Positions 42,146 through 54,061 of a stretch of 64,000 nt of DNA are shown here, piece by piece. The notes under the pieces were generated by a model. That model worked only from the letters and a program-made list of their open reading frames with translations, had not been told where the DNA came from and ran no database searches. Position 1 is the first letter of the stretch, and every line of letters begins with the position of its first letter. The DNA is from Crossaster papposus (taxonomy: Eukaryota > Echinodermata > Asteroidea > Velatida > Solasteridae), in NCBI GenBank assembly GCA_037893245.1, contig JBAIAA010000816.1, forward strand, positions 1 through 64,000. The letters are read 5' to 3'. Made by a program: the position numbers and the translations under genes.

Positions 42146-44662
42146 ACGGTAGCTTGCGGATGTGTATTGACTATCGTACACTGAATGCACGCTGATCAGT
42201 ACGCAGTCCCACTTATACAAGAGGCGATTGATTGTCTGAACGGCAGCTGTTGGTTTTCGGTGATCGATTTGAAATCTGGGTTTTATCAGATACCTATGCG
42301 TCAAGAAGACAAGGAGAAAACGGCATTCATCTGTCCTTTGGGTTTCTATCAGTTTGAACGAATGCCTCAAGGTGTCAAAGGTGCTCCTGCAACTTTCCAA
42401 AGGTTAATGGAGACCTGCATGTCTGGAATCAACATGACTGAGGTGTTGGTATACATGGATGATCTCATCATCTTTGGTCGATCCTTAGGCCAGATGGAAG
42501 AGAGACTAATGAAGGTTCTTGATCGTCTTGCCGATTTTGGACTGAAAGTGTCTCCAGAAAAGTGTCAACTCTGTTGTATGTCAGTCAAGTATCTCGGGCA
42601 TGTAGTCTCAGAAAAAGGGGTACAAACTGATCCAGAGAAAATGTCTGCTCTGGAGACATGGCCTCGACCTCTGAATGTCAAGCAAGTTCGATCGTTCCTT
42701 GGTTTTGCAGGCTATTATCGTCGTTTCATTGAGAACTACTCCAAAATAGCCCGTCCTCTGAATGACCTCACTGTTGGATGTGTTTACCCTAAAAAGCGGG
42801 GCCGTCCAGCACCGAAAGCGTCATCTGATCCCCATGCTCGTAAGGCCGGCGACCCACTTGGTGAACTATGGACGACAGAGTGTGAAAAAGCGTTTCTCAC
42901 TTTGAAGGATCGCCTTGTTTCTGCTCCTGTACTTGCATTTGCAGATCTGTCCAAGCCCTTTGTGTTACACATTGATGCGAGTCGTGATGGTTTGGGTGGA
43001 GTTCTGTATCAAGATCATGATGGAAAGCTTCGTCCTGTCGCATACGGTAGTCGTGGTTTGTCACATACTGAGAAAAACTACCCTGCCCATAAGCTGGAAT
43101 ATCTGGCATTGAAATGGACCGTCACTGATAAATTCCGTGATTACTTGTACATGGCCAAAGGAACCAAAGTGATGACTGACAATAACCCGCTCACTTATGT
43201 TCTTTCCTCGGCCAAACTGGATGCCACTGGGCATCGATGGCTGGCCGCATTGTCAAACTTTGACTTTTCAATCCACTACAAGCCAGGGCGGACAAACACT
43301 GATGCAGATGCTTTGTCACGTAGACCCCACTCACCTGAGCTTGATCAGCAGTTCGAGGAGGAACAGCGAGACAAAATAGAGAAACTTGAAGGTCGACTTA
43401 AGGGCACTGGTGAGATACAGGATGTCATCTGTCCTAAAGAAGTTGTGGGCGCTCTGTATTTCCAGTGTGGTGCCAAGGTATCTGCACGTGAATACGACAG
43501 ACAGACAGATTCAGTCACATCTTGTACAAATGACAGTGTTCCACTGATCCATTCCTTGTCTGTAGGTGCAAATGCCGTCCCTGACTGTTATGCATCAGTT
43601 TCCGAGATGAGCAAGTTGGATTGGGGAGAAATCCAACTAGAGGACCCGATTATCAAGCAAGCCACAACCTTTGTGAAATTGGGTAGGAAACCAGACTCGC
43701 AAGCAGACCTGCCAGGTGAAGTGAAGCTGATCCTTAGGGAGTTTGAAAAACTTTCCCTTTCCAATGGGATTTTGTACAGATCTGTTACAAACTCATTGGG
43801 TAACAAATGCTTTCAACTTGTCCTTCCTTCCCAATTTTGCATCCAAGCGATACGAGGACTGCACAACGAGTTAGGACATCTCGGTGTCGAGCGCACACTA
43901 GCACTCGCACGAGACCGATTCTACTGGCCTCGAATGGCTGCAGAGATTGACAACTGGGTCAAACACTGTACTCGATGTGTTGCCAGAAAGACACCTCAGA
44001 AACCTGCTGCACCACTGGTAAACATTAAGACTAATGGTTCTTTGGAACTGGTCTGCATGGATTTCTTATCCTTGGAGGCAGACCGTAGCAACAAAAAGTC
44101 TATCCCGGTAGTGACTGATCATTTCACTCGTTATGCTTAGGCTTTCCCTACTAAAGACCAAACTGCTCGCACTGTGGCTAAGGTCTTATGGGAGAATTTC
44201 TTTGTTCACTATGGGTTGCCCCAGCGTTTTCACTCCGACCAGGGGCGTGACTTTGAGAGCAAGGTTGTGAAAGAGTTAACACTCCTGCTAGGCATCAAGA
44301 AGTCACGAACTACGCCCTACCATCCCCAAGGTGACCCCCAACCAGAGCGATTCAATCGCACTTTGTTAAATATGCTAGGTACCTTGAAAGACGAGAAGAA
44401 AGCCCATTGGATCAAGTATGTCAGTGCATTAGTTCATGCATACAATTGCACTAAGCATGACAGCACCGGTTTCTCGCCCTATTTTCTCATGTTTGGCAGA
44501 GAGGCAAGACTCCCCATCGACTTGAGGTATGGGATAAGTGCAGATGATTTCACAACTGCAGACCACGCACAATATGTCAAAGGGCTGAGAGAGCAGCTTC
44601 TGCGCGCCTATCAGCTTGCAACCAACAATTCAGCTAAATCAGGTGAAAGTAACAAAGTTTGA
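42146..44662 (+). pseudogene. pol: Pol: reverse transcriptase, RNase H and integrase
   Basis: RT resumes at 42,146 (SLRMCIDYRTLNA), shifts frame near 42,190, and is open from 42,185 to 44,140. Landmarks: the F-D-R type fingers, L-V-Y-M-D-D-L-I catalytic box near 42,450, RNase H (H-I-D-A-S, then K-L-E-Y-L-A-L-K-W and T-D-N-N-P-L), the integrase zinc finger (H-N-E-L-G-H, then C-T-R-C) near 43,865-43,980, and integrase D (VCMDFL). A TAG at 44,138-44,140 interrupts integrase; the remaining core (H-S-D-Q-G-R-D-F and the P-Q-P-E-R-F-N-R glutamate) continues in frame 44,141-44,662, where a TGA follows. Confidence 0.9.
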
Positions 44663-45720
44663 CATGACCGACGTGTCAGAGGACACGAGCTTCGGTCTGG
44701 CGATCGAGTGTTGATCAGAAACCTTGGCTTGCAAGGAAAACACAAGATAGCTGATCAATGGGACCCTACAATTCTTTTGGTCACGGAACGCATCAGCCCA
44801 GATATGCCAGTGTACCGTGTCAAGCCAGAGACAGGAGAAGGGCGTGTCCGAACACTGCATAGGAACATTTTGTTGCCTATCGACTACTTCAATGATGAGG
44901 AGTCTCAGCATCGTGTCACCAGGCCCAATCGTCCCGTCACGAGAGCAGCGGCTAAGATCAGCCCTCCCCGAGATCAGTCTGACTCTGAAAGTCAACCATC
45001 CAGTGATGATGAGGTTGTTGTGGTTTTCCCTAAGAAATTACTCAACCCCCCACTTAATATGGAGGCACCTGAGTTTGTTCCTCGGCAACAACAATACTGA
45101 TCTGTCGGTAGATACCTGTCAAGTAGAGGAACACATTTCACTCACGAAACAACCTTCGCATTCTCACCACGAAGAAGTATGTGATGATAATGAGAACTCT
45201 TTTCCTGAACAATCTCCATCTCCTTCTGAAAAGACACCCAGTGTCTCAGAGAATTTGTTCACAGAGCAACCTCCACTTTCCCGTGAGCACACCAGTGATG
45301 ATGCTGACCCATCCAACGTTTCTGTGGTACCCCTTGTGCCATTAGATTTTTCTTCTCCTGACAGAGGTCAGGGACACTTTATGGTGGCCAGTCCTTCACC
45401 AGCACCCGTATTGTCTCCATTAGTTTCTCAGAATGAAGGAGACGATAAGAAGGAGGAGACCAGTGAAGATGTTTTCTGCATCACTGCAAAGGAGCAATCT
45501 CCTCAATGCAACGTTAGTGATGAGGTACATCATGTTACTACTGGGGGCTCCTAAGTAACTAGCGACTCCCCAACCGAAGAGTTCTTGCAAGAAATGTCTG
45601 ACCCCGAGTCAAACTTTGTCAGGCGCTGAAGTTTGCAGAGAAGGGGAAACCTGTGTTTAGCCGGCAATCCCGATCATCTAGGATGTTTGCCGAGTTAAAG
45701 AAGAAGGTTTTCGGTCCTTA
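44663..45720 (+). pseudogene. pol: Pol C-terminal region
   Basis: After the TGA at 44,660 the same frame continues (R-V-L-I-R-N-L-G, then H-R-N-I-L-L-P) to a stop at 45,100; a long Ser/Pro/Glu-rich acidic stretch follows in another frame to about 45,554, with a short basic segment near 45,640-45,720. The first part is the integrase C-terminal, GPY-like region; the rest is a low-complexity tail of uncertain function. No envelope-type gene is recognised. Confidence 0.65.
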
Positions 45721-45742
45721 GAAATGTATATATGTGTATAGT

Positions 45743-45752
45743 AAGGGGAGGA
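45743..45752 (+). promoter_or_regulatory. Polypurine tract
   Basis: AAGGGGAGGA immediately precedes the 3' LTR, the standard position for the plus-strand primer. Confidence 0.8.
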
Positions 45753-48252
45753 TGTAACCCCGACCCAAAACAGGTCTTGGGTTATTGTATTATTTAATAT
45801 TTTCTATTTTGTATGACTATGTTTCCCATTTGTAAGATTCCCTTCTTACTCAACTTTGTTGGTTCTTTATCTTTTTTTTTCTTACTGGTGAGTTTATTCC
45901 AGTAGACCCTTGATCTCTGCCTACCATTTGTAGGGATAGTCTTTGATCTTTTATCTTTTATCTTTCCTGGAAGTTCAGAGGATGTTCTTTGTGTCCTCTG
46001 CCTTTTATTGGTGGCTGGTACACCAGTGTGTACACACACAATAAACTTCCATAAGTTAAGCATGATGTGGGGACTCTTAATCCCTGCTTGTTTATTACAT
46101 CTTGCAGGAGCTGTTAAAACAACAAGGTTCTGTTGATTTCAGATCTCCCTGGTTACTAAGTGGCCAATCAGTATAGAGTCATGTGTGACAATTTGAAGTT
46201 TGACCAATGAGAGCCTGGGTTGATCATGTGGTCAGGGCATGCTTTGGGTGCCAGCTTGCCCCAAATTTTAGCAAGACTTGGCATAACCGACTCTGCCATC
46301 GTGCTGACTGCATGTCTGCTATTTTCATCTGCTGTTTTGAGCAAATTGTTGTTTTCGATTGGAGGACCCTGATCCCAAGTTTCCTCCTGTTTGCACGAAT
46401 GTTTGGCTCTCTGTTTTAGGCGAGTTTGATTTACTATTTATATTGTGTTTAGATTATTATATGTTTGCTCAGATTTTTAGTCATTGACATTTCACTGTGT
46501 TCATCCTGACTTTTCGTAAATTATGAAGAGAATTTTCTGAGTTGTATTTCTATTAAGTCTGGACTTCAGGAATTTGAGAGAGTCCAGACATATTGGTGAA
46601 GTAAAAGACTTCACCAAAAGATTAATTATATTGTCAAGTTTGATAATGTGCTGAGAGATCCAAAAAGGATACTCTCATGATTTTGCATTTTTTATATTAA
46701 CTTTAGGTAAAGTGTTTTAGCAAGATAAGTTTGTAGTAAGTTAGATTTGCGCCTTTTCTTTACTCTTGCATGAAGCACATGCAAATGGTTTAGAGTCAAA
46801 CCAAGAATAAGTAATGCTCCAGATTTTATTTAGCATTGTATAGACTTTTGGTGTTTTATGAAGTCGGGGTGATCAACTGACTATGGTCCCAAATTCTGGG
46901 ATGATTGAATATTTTTATTGAATTTCTATTCCGCAGTTATGATTAACTTGTTCAAGTGTTTGGCGGACATTTTCTTGTGGTTTTGATTAACCCAAGCTCA
47001 AAGACACAAACTGTTGTCTTGTGTTAGAGTTTTAGGCTGTATGCGAAAAGATGCATATTCTGTATTTATTTATTTGTAGATTCCGGTTTTTAGTGCCGTT
47101 CGTATATTATTCTGTTATGGATCGAAACTTAGAGATACAAATTGTTCTCTCATGATCAAGTTTGGAACTTGCTATTCCTGCATTTGAACAGTTCGATTAA
47201 GATTTGGAGTTTTCTATTTTTGATTTGTGTCTCACGTATGAGACTGAGAAATGTAGTCCTTTTTATCAAGTTTAGTTTTAAAGTCGTTCCAATTAAGGAA
47301 ATACCTTTGAGTATTTCTGAGAAGTACTAGACAACAAATTGATTTCTTTTATATTTTTTCTATGATAAAGAAGTTCATGCAATACATGTCAATATCGTGT
47401 ACATGTAGGTTGCTGTTGTTAAATTTTAAAAAAGCCTTCCACATGATGGATAGTTATAAAGTGTGTTAAATTTGCATGTAGAAAAGTCAGCCATTTTGAC
47501 CTGACTCTGTAGTAATTAGATGGATTTAGTAATGTGGCATAGACCCCTATGCAACTCTCTGTTTTGGACTAAAACGACTGGACCGTGCCATTTGAAGGGT
47601 AACTTAGACCGGACCGTCTGCGTGTTCCCGACCTGCCCTCCAGGCATCCCATTCTGTGCTCCAGCACGTCCAGTACGCCAAGCCTACTGCTATCCTCGAC
47701 GCCCAACGACAAGACGTTCGAGCGATCCAGGCACAAGAACAATCCAGCATCGCCCTAGACATAGCCACTTCATCTCTTTGTCTTGTTCAAGACCCCGCAA
47801 GTATCTTACTTTGGTTTTACATGTACATGTAGCAACAAATGACGAGAGTTGTCATTTCTACTTCTATCTTCGATTGAACTCTTCTTCAAGTGCTCTACTT
47901 CATCATCTCGTTCTACATATCCTTCAACTCCTTCTACCCCATGACTCCGATCTACCGAGAATGGACGAATCGCGAGCGTTAACTGTCTTTTAGGTTTTGG
48001 CGCCCTTTTTATTCTGAGCTCAAATTTTGTATTTAAAATCATACAGGATCCTGTGTTTTGTGTAAAATATCTTAACCCATTGCATTTTTCATTTGTATTG
48101 CTATTACCTGAGATTATTTTCTTCTTGAAATAAAACATTTTCTTTGTGTATGCAAATCCCGAATTGTGTGAAGTCAAGAGTTTTTACCAAAAGGGAGTTA
48201 AATTAATATACATTTGGTTCCTGTTATTTTGGAATGTGAACCACGGGTTACA
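45753..48252 (+). repeat. 3' LTR with two extra segments
   Basis: 2500 bases against 1454 in the 5' LTR. The extra length lies in two blocks: about 190 bases at 46,489-46,679 (with GTCTGGACTT/GAGTCCAGAC and GGTGAAGT/ACTTCACC hairpins) and about 850 bases at 47,256-48,105. Outside these the LTRs differ by only a small number of changes. The second block contains ACATGTACATGTA at about 47,818. Confidence 0.85.
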
Positions 48253-48291
48253 CATGTATCAACCTTTATATTTAAGAATCTGCAGGACTAC

Positions 48292-48508
48292 CTGCAGTTG
48301 GACGTAGGCGCGTCGTTGCCAGTGCCCATGCAGTAGGATCCAGCTGTGCACACCACGCAGGCCACGTCGTCAATCTGCTGGGGTAGGGCGTTGAAAGTCC
48401 CCGCTGGGCAAAGGAACTCGTTGGACCTTGTGGTGCTGTTGGGACAGTAGTGGCCCGTCGGGCAGACGTTATCGACGAAGTCGGTGGAGTTGGCCAGGCA
48501 GAAGAAGC
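48292..48508 (-). CDS. Host GCC2/GCC3 gene, exon h
   Basis: A 217-base exon between CCCCAG and GTAGTC on the minus strand, phase-compatible with both neighbours. It encodes cysteine-rich repeats with V-C-P-T-G-H-Y-C-P-N and C-V-V-C-T-A-G-S-Y-C-M motifs. The short donor context is weak but the reading frame continues correctly into 36,850. Confidence 0.85.
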
Positions 48509-48597
48509 CTGGGGCCAAAAAGAAAAACAAATTGGAATAAGAGAAACTTTTGTTTATTGACTGACTAAAAAACTGACTAAAGTAGGTTCATTCAATC

Positions 48598-48746
48598 GCA
48601 AGTGAATCGCAAGTGAATCGCAAGTGAATCGCAAGTGAATCGCAAGTGAATCGCAAGTGAATCGCAAGTGAATCGCAAGTGAATCGCAAGTGAATCGCAA
48701 GTGAATCGCAAGTGAATCGCAAGTGAATCGCAAGTGAATCGCAAGT
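48598..48746. repeat. 11-bp satellite (GCAAGTGAATC), about 13 units
   Basis: Perfect head-to-tail copies in the intron just upstream of exon h. It ends about 30 bases before a second 11-bp satellite of unrelated sequence. Confidence 0.95.
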
Positions 48747-48777
48747 CTAGGTTGATTTTAGAAGCTTGTAATGAACC

Positions 48778-49443
48778 GGGGATGGACCAGGGATGGACCG
48801 GGGATGGACCGGGGATGGACCGGGGATGGACCGGGGATGGACCGGGGATGGACCGGGGATGGACCGGGGATGGACCGGGGATGGACCGGGGATGGACCGG
48901 GGATGGACCGGGGATGGACCGGGGATGGACCGGGGATGGACCGGGGATGGACCGGGGATGGACCGGGGATGGACCGGGGATGGACCGGGGATGGACCGGG
49001 GATGGACCGGGGATGGACCGGGGATGGACCGGGGATGGACCGGGGATGGACCGGGGATGGACCGGGGATGGACCGGGGATGGACCGGGGATGGACCGGGG
49101 ATGGACCGGGGATGGACCGGGGATGGACCGGGGATGGACCGGGGATGGACCGGGGATGGACCGGGGATGGACCGGGGATGGACCGGGGATGGACCGGGGA
49201 TGGACCGGGGATGGACCGGGGATGGACCGGGGATGGACCGGGGATGGACCGGGGATGGACCGGGGATGGACCGGGGATGGACCGGGGATGGACCGGGGAT
49301 GGACCGGGGATGGACCGGGGATGGACCGGGGATGGACCGGGGATGGACCGGGGATGGACCGGGGATGGACCGGGGATGGACCGGGGATGGACCGGGGATG
49401 GACCGGGGATGGACCGGGGATGGACCGGGGATGGACCGGGGAT
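48778..49443. repeat. 11-bp satellite (GGGGATGGACC), about 60 units
   Basis: Almost perfect head-to-tail array; only the first units differ (CCAGGGATGG). Since 11 is not a multiple of 3 and the unit lacks stops, long open frames appear on both strands; they are not genes. Confidence 0.95.
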
Positions 49444-49528
49444 GTTGTATATTACTTTTAACCAAACCTTGCGAGCTTTAATAGCAGTTTTTAAATGAAA
49501 GGGTAACCAAAACTACATTCCTGCTTAC

Positions 49529-49812
49529 CTTCAGGGCACACTTTACAACTCCCATGTCCCTCCTGGTCCTGGTACTCCCCAGCCTCGCAGCCAATCGGCA
49601 GCACTGTTTCCAGGGCACACCCCGCCGACCCCAGTGTGACCCCCGAGGATCGGGCAAGTGGCCGGGTAGGTCTTGTTCTTTGAGGGGTTGTTGGGGTTGG
49701 CTCGGTCCACACTGGAGTCGCACCAGTAGCCCTCATCGCAAAGGAGGCTGTAGGACGTGGCCGCGTTGTTGGGGCAGTAGTAGCCGCCGGGGTAGTCTGT
49801 GCACTGCTGGAC
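49529..49812 (-). CDS. Host GCC2/GCC3 gene, exon g (apparent frameshift)
   Basis: A 284-base exon between AAACAG and GTAAGC. The first part (Y-P-G-G-Y-Y-C-P-N-N, C-D-E-G-Y-W-C-D) reads in the frame set by exon f; the last part (P-I-G-C-E-A-G-E-Y, C-K-V-C-P-E-G) reads in another frame that fits exon h. The length is one base off what the phases need. A one-base indel near 49,600-49,650, either real or an assembly error, explains this. Confidence 0.8.
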
Positions 49813-50211
49813 CTGTTTAGTCACGAGCAATATTGCAGGCATGAGAATGGGTTGTGTTAGAAAAAACTGAAAAATAGCGATTCACTATTAATGACCCAAT
49901 CAAGCTGTAGGCTTGGCCTGAGCCGAAGGCGAGGCATGCCGGAGGTTTCAGGGGGCCGGCGCCCCCTTTAGAAAATTTTGACAATTTAGGTACTGAAAAG
50001 TAGCATTTTCAAGCAATTTTCAATGTAATTTTTAGATCTGAATGTCCATAGGCCCTATTAAACAGCAGAAATAAACACAATTGACACTTGAGAATCTAAA
50101 TGTATCACTCTATAATAACAAGTTACCAATTGATACAAATTTTAAGTTCTTGAGTTATTTCTTGAGAAGATTTTGAGAATTTTGAGATGTGGATTTCCAT
50201 TTTAAACAATA
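49813..50211. other. Intron, no gene seen
   Basis: A/T-rich intronic sequence with a GGGGGCCGGCGCCCCC palindrome near 49,951-49,966. It leads into the large palindrome. Confidence 0.5.
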
Positions 50212-51922
50212 ATAGTCCGTGGGCCAGAGGGGGCTACCGTGCACCCCCCCCTATGATCCTACTTCTTGGGTGTCATCTTGTTCATTGGGATCCATAATAT
50301 CAGAAAAAAGATGTTCCCAAGAAAAAAACTCATTTGGACACTGTTTATTTGCTCCTTATTTGAAGATATGTAAAAATTTCAGTTTTTCGTGTTTTGAACA
50401 CTTTCTTAGGGTTTGTGAATTATGTGCTTACATTTTACTCTGTTTCTCAGCAGATATAACTCTAATCTCCACCAAATTAATACACAATCTTCATAAATCA
50501 TACAACAATGGGTAGACAAAATTATTTTAATATGTTTTATTGTCTTCTATTATTAATGACGTCATAAATTTGCATATAATTAAATATGCAAATTTTCATC
50601 TCAAAATCTGTCAAAATCACCTGGAAGTTGTATTTTGTCTGCTATAATCATGAAATAAGTTTGCTAACCCCCTAATTTCGTGTAAAATTATTCATTGATA
50701 TGTTATCTGATGTTTCCTGCAAAAAAATAGTATCAGTCAACTCGTAATTAACCCCCTCCCCCGCATTACGGTTACTACATTCTGTATATTTAATGCACAT
50801 TCAATCAAAGTTCCTGTTTATAAGAACAAAAGCTCGACAAGCAGTATTTTAATGACTGTTAGGGCTAGCCTGTTAACATCAAATTAAATCAAATCAAATT
50901 CCAGTTCTCCTGAGAATACACATAACATATGCACACTATTTGAAATGCAATGTACTTTCTTTTCCCTTTATGATATCATGAAGGGAAGTACTCTGTACAT
51001 CTTTGTTATTGTGAAGTAAAATGATATCTAAAATGACGGTGATCTTCTTTCACTGTCCGTAGGATGATTTCTATCCCTATTATGTTTATAAATTCAATAC
51101 AGTATATTACCGCATACAATATGGTTTTTTGATAGTTATAAACATGTATCAGTCTGAAAGGGGGGCTCAGACCAAGCCAACTTATTCAACTGTTGGTCAT
51201 TAATCGCATTATATGCTATAACACAGGGTTGATGATTATACAAACGAATGAACGAACGTATACGGGGTGCAGTTTCATGAATTTCAACTGACATGACACA
51301 CTGAGCAAAACCAATCAGTGAATGAATCTGATTATAATCATGGTATATAACAAAGACTGATATTTAAATGTTTAACAACACCTTAAATGCACTACGTTTC
51401 TATATTTCTATTCATACTTTTTCAGAAACACAGGTACATTTTTTCACTAGCACAAAATATTATGTAACTGCAACAGTGACAGAATGTTTTCCTCAAGTCC
51501 TTCATCCAAGGATAAACACATAAATGGCTTATCAAACTCAAATTTAAGGATGACATAATGAGTATTGTTGAAACTTTGCATTCTTTGAAAATACATTTTA
51601 ACGATGTGACCACTTTGGTGTCGACAATCTTTCTAGTTAATCTTATGCAGTTATCTGTTTATCGTACATAATGTACATTTATTATTTCAAGACGGAAAAA
51701 TCAAGGGAAAGAAAATTAGATATCACAAGAAATCATTACTGAAATTCCTTATACAGCATTGAGTGTCCTTCAGTTATAAGTGATGAACCAGATTTATATT
51801 GCTAATATTTACTTAAAATTTGATGGTTTGTCATTTTCTATGGGGCATGTTATTAACATTAATTATCACAAAAGCAAAACATGTCATACTGTACTACTGA
51901 AACAAATAATGAAGCCTTTTCA

Positions 51923-52924
51923 GACTTCATCTTCGCTATCTGCGTCTTGGTCCGAGTCATAGTACTGGACATCATGATCTGAATCGTAGTCGTCATCACT
52001 TGAGTCATCGTCTCCCATACAGTCAAGAACATCTACCAACCTTGGGGGCAGAATGTCTCTCGTTGACCATAGTGGTTCTAATTTGTCTAAATTCTTTGTC
52101 CAACCATGACCATCTGTTGGTGGTGGAACGATGGGTTTAGGCTCATGAGCCCTCTTCCATATCGCCACCTGGTAGTTCACTCTCCTGATGTGTTGTTGAA
52201 GACTGTCCTTGCATGGAGGAAATAAAGACAAGTCTACGTGGACCACAGCCTGAGAAAGCATGTAGTCCAAGGAGTGCTGTGCAATATTCAGGGGAGGACT
52301 GCTTGGCAAAATGAGTGACATCAATGAGCCGCTGCTTGTTTCCTCTCCCTGTGTTGAAGAGTGATGTCTGGAGTGAGATGCGCGTAATGAAGCAATATGA
52401 AAAATATATCGGTGTCTGGGCTTTTGATCTGCACATGATCATAGCCTTGCTCCTTATCGTATTGGCAGTAGAGGATCACGCGTGAATCTGTTACTTCTTG
52501 GGTTGAGTTGAAAGATGGAATCTCAGAACGCAGTGTCTCTCTCCCATTCTGAGAAGTGAGCAGTTGGGCTTCTCCTTTGATGAATATCATCTTTTTCCCA
52601 TACAGCCTCTTAGCCATGTCATGCTCACTCCAGACATCCAGAATAACTTGAATAAGTTGTTTCTTATTCTCATCATTCGTTAGGAACTGCTTCCAGTCAG
52701 GTGGTCTTTTGGTTTTGCCTCCTGTAATTATCCTCTTCTCTGTACACCCACGCCGTGTCCGTCCGTTCACTTGACTTCACAGAGTCTGGCTTGTACATGT
52801 CTGTGCTGAAGATGACATCGCATTTGGATGACACTACATTGTGAATTTTGATGCAAATATCGTGGAAGTTTGCAGGCATCTCTTTTAGGTAGTAGAAAAC
52901 AGCATTACCATCTTCCACTACCAA
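51923..52924 (-). pseudogene. PIN/FEN-like repeat-family protein, left arm
   Basis: Coding fragments in several frames: 52,697-52,924 (V-V-E-D-G-N-A-V-F start region), 52,321-52,770 and 51,920-52,324. They contain S-P-D-T-D-I-F-F-I-L-L-H-Y-A and H-A-F-S-G-C, followed by an acidic Asp/Ser tail. These motifs resemble D-T-D and G-C-D elements of PIN/FEN-type nuclease folds in a protein family widely multiplied in invertebrate genomes; function unknown. Frameshifts lie near 52,750 and 52,340, and about 290 bases after the S-G-C motif are missing compared with the right arm. Confidence 0.6.
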
Positions 52925-53170
52925 GGTCTTGTCAGTGGGTGGAGGTTGCGAGTTCTCTACATCCTTCAGAAGATACAGTGTAGGCCCTTAGCTTTATCTG
53001 TCTTAGCAAAGAAGTTGTCTGATGTTCCAATTGAGTAGGGAACAGGATCAAAGAATATTTCATGATTTCTCGTAGATCAAGTTGTGTGCATTTGAAGAGT
53101 CTAAAGATATTCCCTGGCCCTCAACCGCAGAAGCCCTTGCCGGACACGACGTGGGTGTGCAGAGAAGAGG

Positions 53171-54061
53171 ATGATTACAGGAGGCAAAACCAAAAGACCA
53201 CCTGACTGGAAGCAGTTCCTAACGAATGATGAGAATAAGAAACAACTTATTCAAGTTATTCTGGATGTCTGGAGTGAGCATGACATGGCTAATGTGCAGA
53301 TCAAAAGCCCAGACACCGATATATTTTTCATATTGCTTCATTACGCGCATCTCACTCCAGACATCACATTACTCTTCCACACAGAGAGAGGAAGCAAGCA
53401 GCGGCTCATTGATGTCACTCATTTTGCCAAGCAGTCCTCCCCTGAATATTGCACAGCACTCCTTGGACTACATGCTTTCTCAGGCTGTGACTCCACAAGC
53501 GCCTTTAAAGGAATTGGCAAAGTCAAGCCTATCAAACTGTTGCAGCAACGCAACAAATTTGTCAAACCTCTTGCAGGACTTGGTGATTCGTGGACTGTAC
53601 CAGAGGAGTTGATGTCCAACCTGGAGGAATTTACATGTGCCCTGTATGGGAAACCAAGGTTTACTGATGTAGATGAGGCTAGATTTGCTCTGATGAAGAA
53701 AAAGTGTAAAAGTGATGGAGAGAAAATCAGCAAGTCGGTCCACGTAGACTTGTCTTTATTTCCTCCATGCAAGGACAGTCTTCAACAACACATCAGGAGA
53801 GTGAACTACCAGGTGGCGATATGGAAGAGGGCTCATGAGCCTAAACCCATCGTTCCACCACCTACAGATGGTGATGGTTGGACAAAGAATTTAGACAAAT
53901 TAGAACCACTATGGTCAACGAGAGACATTCTGCCCCCAAGGTTGGTAGATGTTCTTGACTGTATGGGAGACGATGACTCAAGTGATGACGACTACGATTC
54001 AGATCATGATGTCCAGTACTATGACTCGGACAAAGACGCAGATAGCGAAGATGAAGTCTGA
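53171..54061 (+). CDS. PIN/FEN-like repeat-family protein, right arm
   Basis: 296 codons in one frame, with S-P-D-T-D-I-F-F-I-L-L-H-Y-A, then H-A-F-S-G-C-D-S-T-S-A-F, and an acidic D/S-rich C-terminus. The N-terminus is probably incomplete: homologous coding sequence extends into the spacer in the left arm. About 178 bases present in the left arm (between E-H-D-M-A and V-Q-I-K-S-P-D) are missing here, in frame. The G-C-D and D-T-D motifs suggest a PIN/FEN-like nuclease fold; this is inference. Confidence 0.6.
   Translation: MITGGKTKRPPDWKQFLTNDENKKQLIQVILDVWSEHDMANVQIKSPDTDIFFILLHYAHLTPDITLLFHTERGSKQRLIDVTHFAKQSSPEYCTALLGLHAFSGCDSTSAFKGIGKVKPIKLLQQRNKFVKPLAGLGDSWTVPEELMSNLEEFTCALYGKPRFTDVDEARFALMKKKCKSDGEKISKSVHVDLSLFPPCKDSLQQHIRRVNYQVAIWKRAHEPKPIVPPPTDGDGWTKNLDKLEPLWSTRDILPPRLVDVLDCMGDDDSSDDDYDSDHDVQYYDSDKDADSEDEV

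Larger units (their letters stand above)
36957..48252 (+). mobile_element. Ty3/Gypsy LTR retrotransposon in a host intron
   Basis: An 11.3 kb element with LTRs, a tRNA-Pro-type primer site, Gag, and Pol in the order protease, reverse transcriptase, RNase H, integrase, inserted antisense to the host gene between exons at 48,292 and 36,850. Multiple nonsense codons and an internal rearrangement in the RT gene make it defective. Confidence 0.92.

Noticed and set aside
47520..47993. 157-codon frame in the 3' LTR insert
   Set aside because: Low-complexity Pro/Ser/Arg composition and located within a block absent from the other LTR; no domain seen.
48734..49498. Open frames of 220-254 codons on both strands
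   Set aside because: Produced by the stop-free 11-bp satellite in an intron; all frames encode the same periodic peptide.
49554..49820. Plus-strand frames over the GCC2/GCC3 exons
   Set aside because: Antisense shadows of the cysteine-rich exons, which have proper splice borders and phases on the minus strand.
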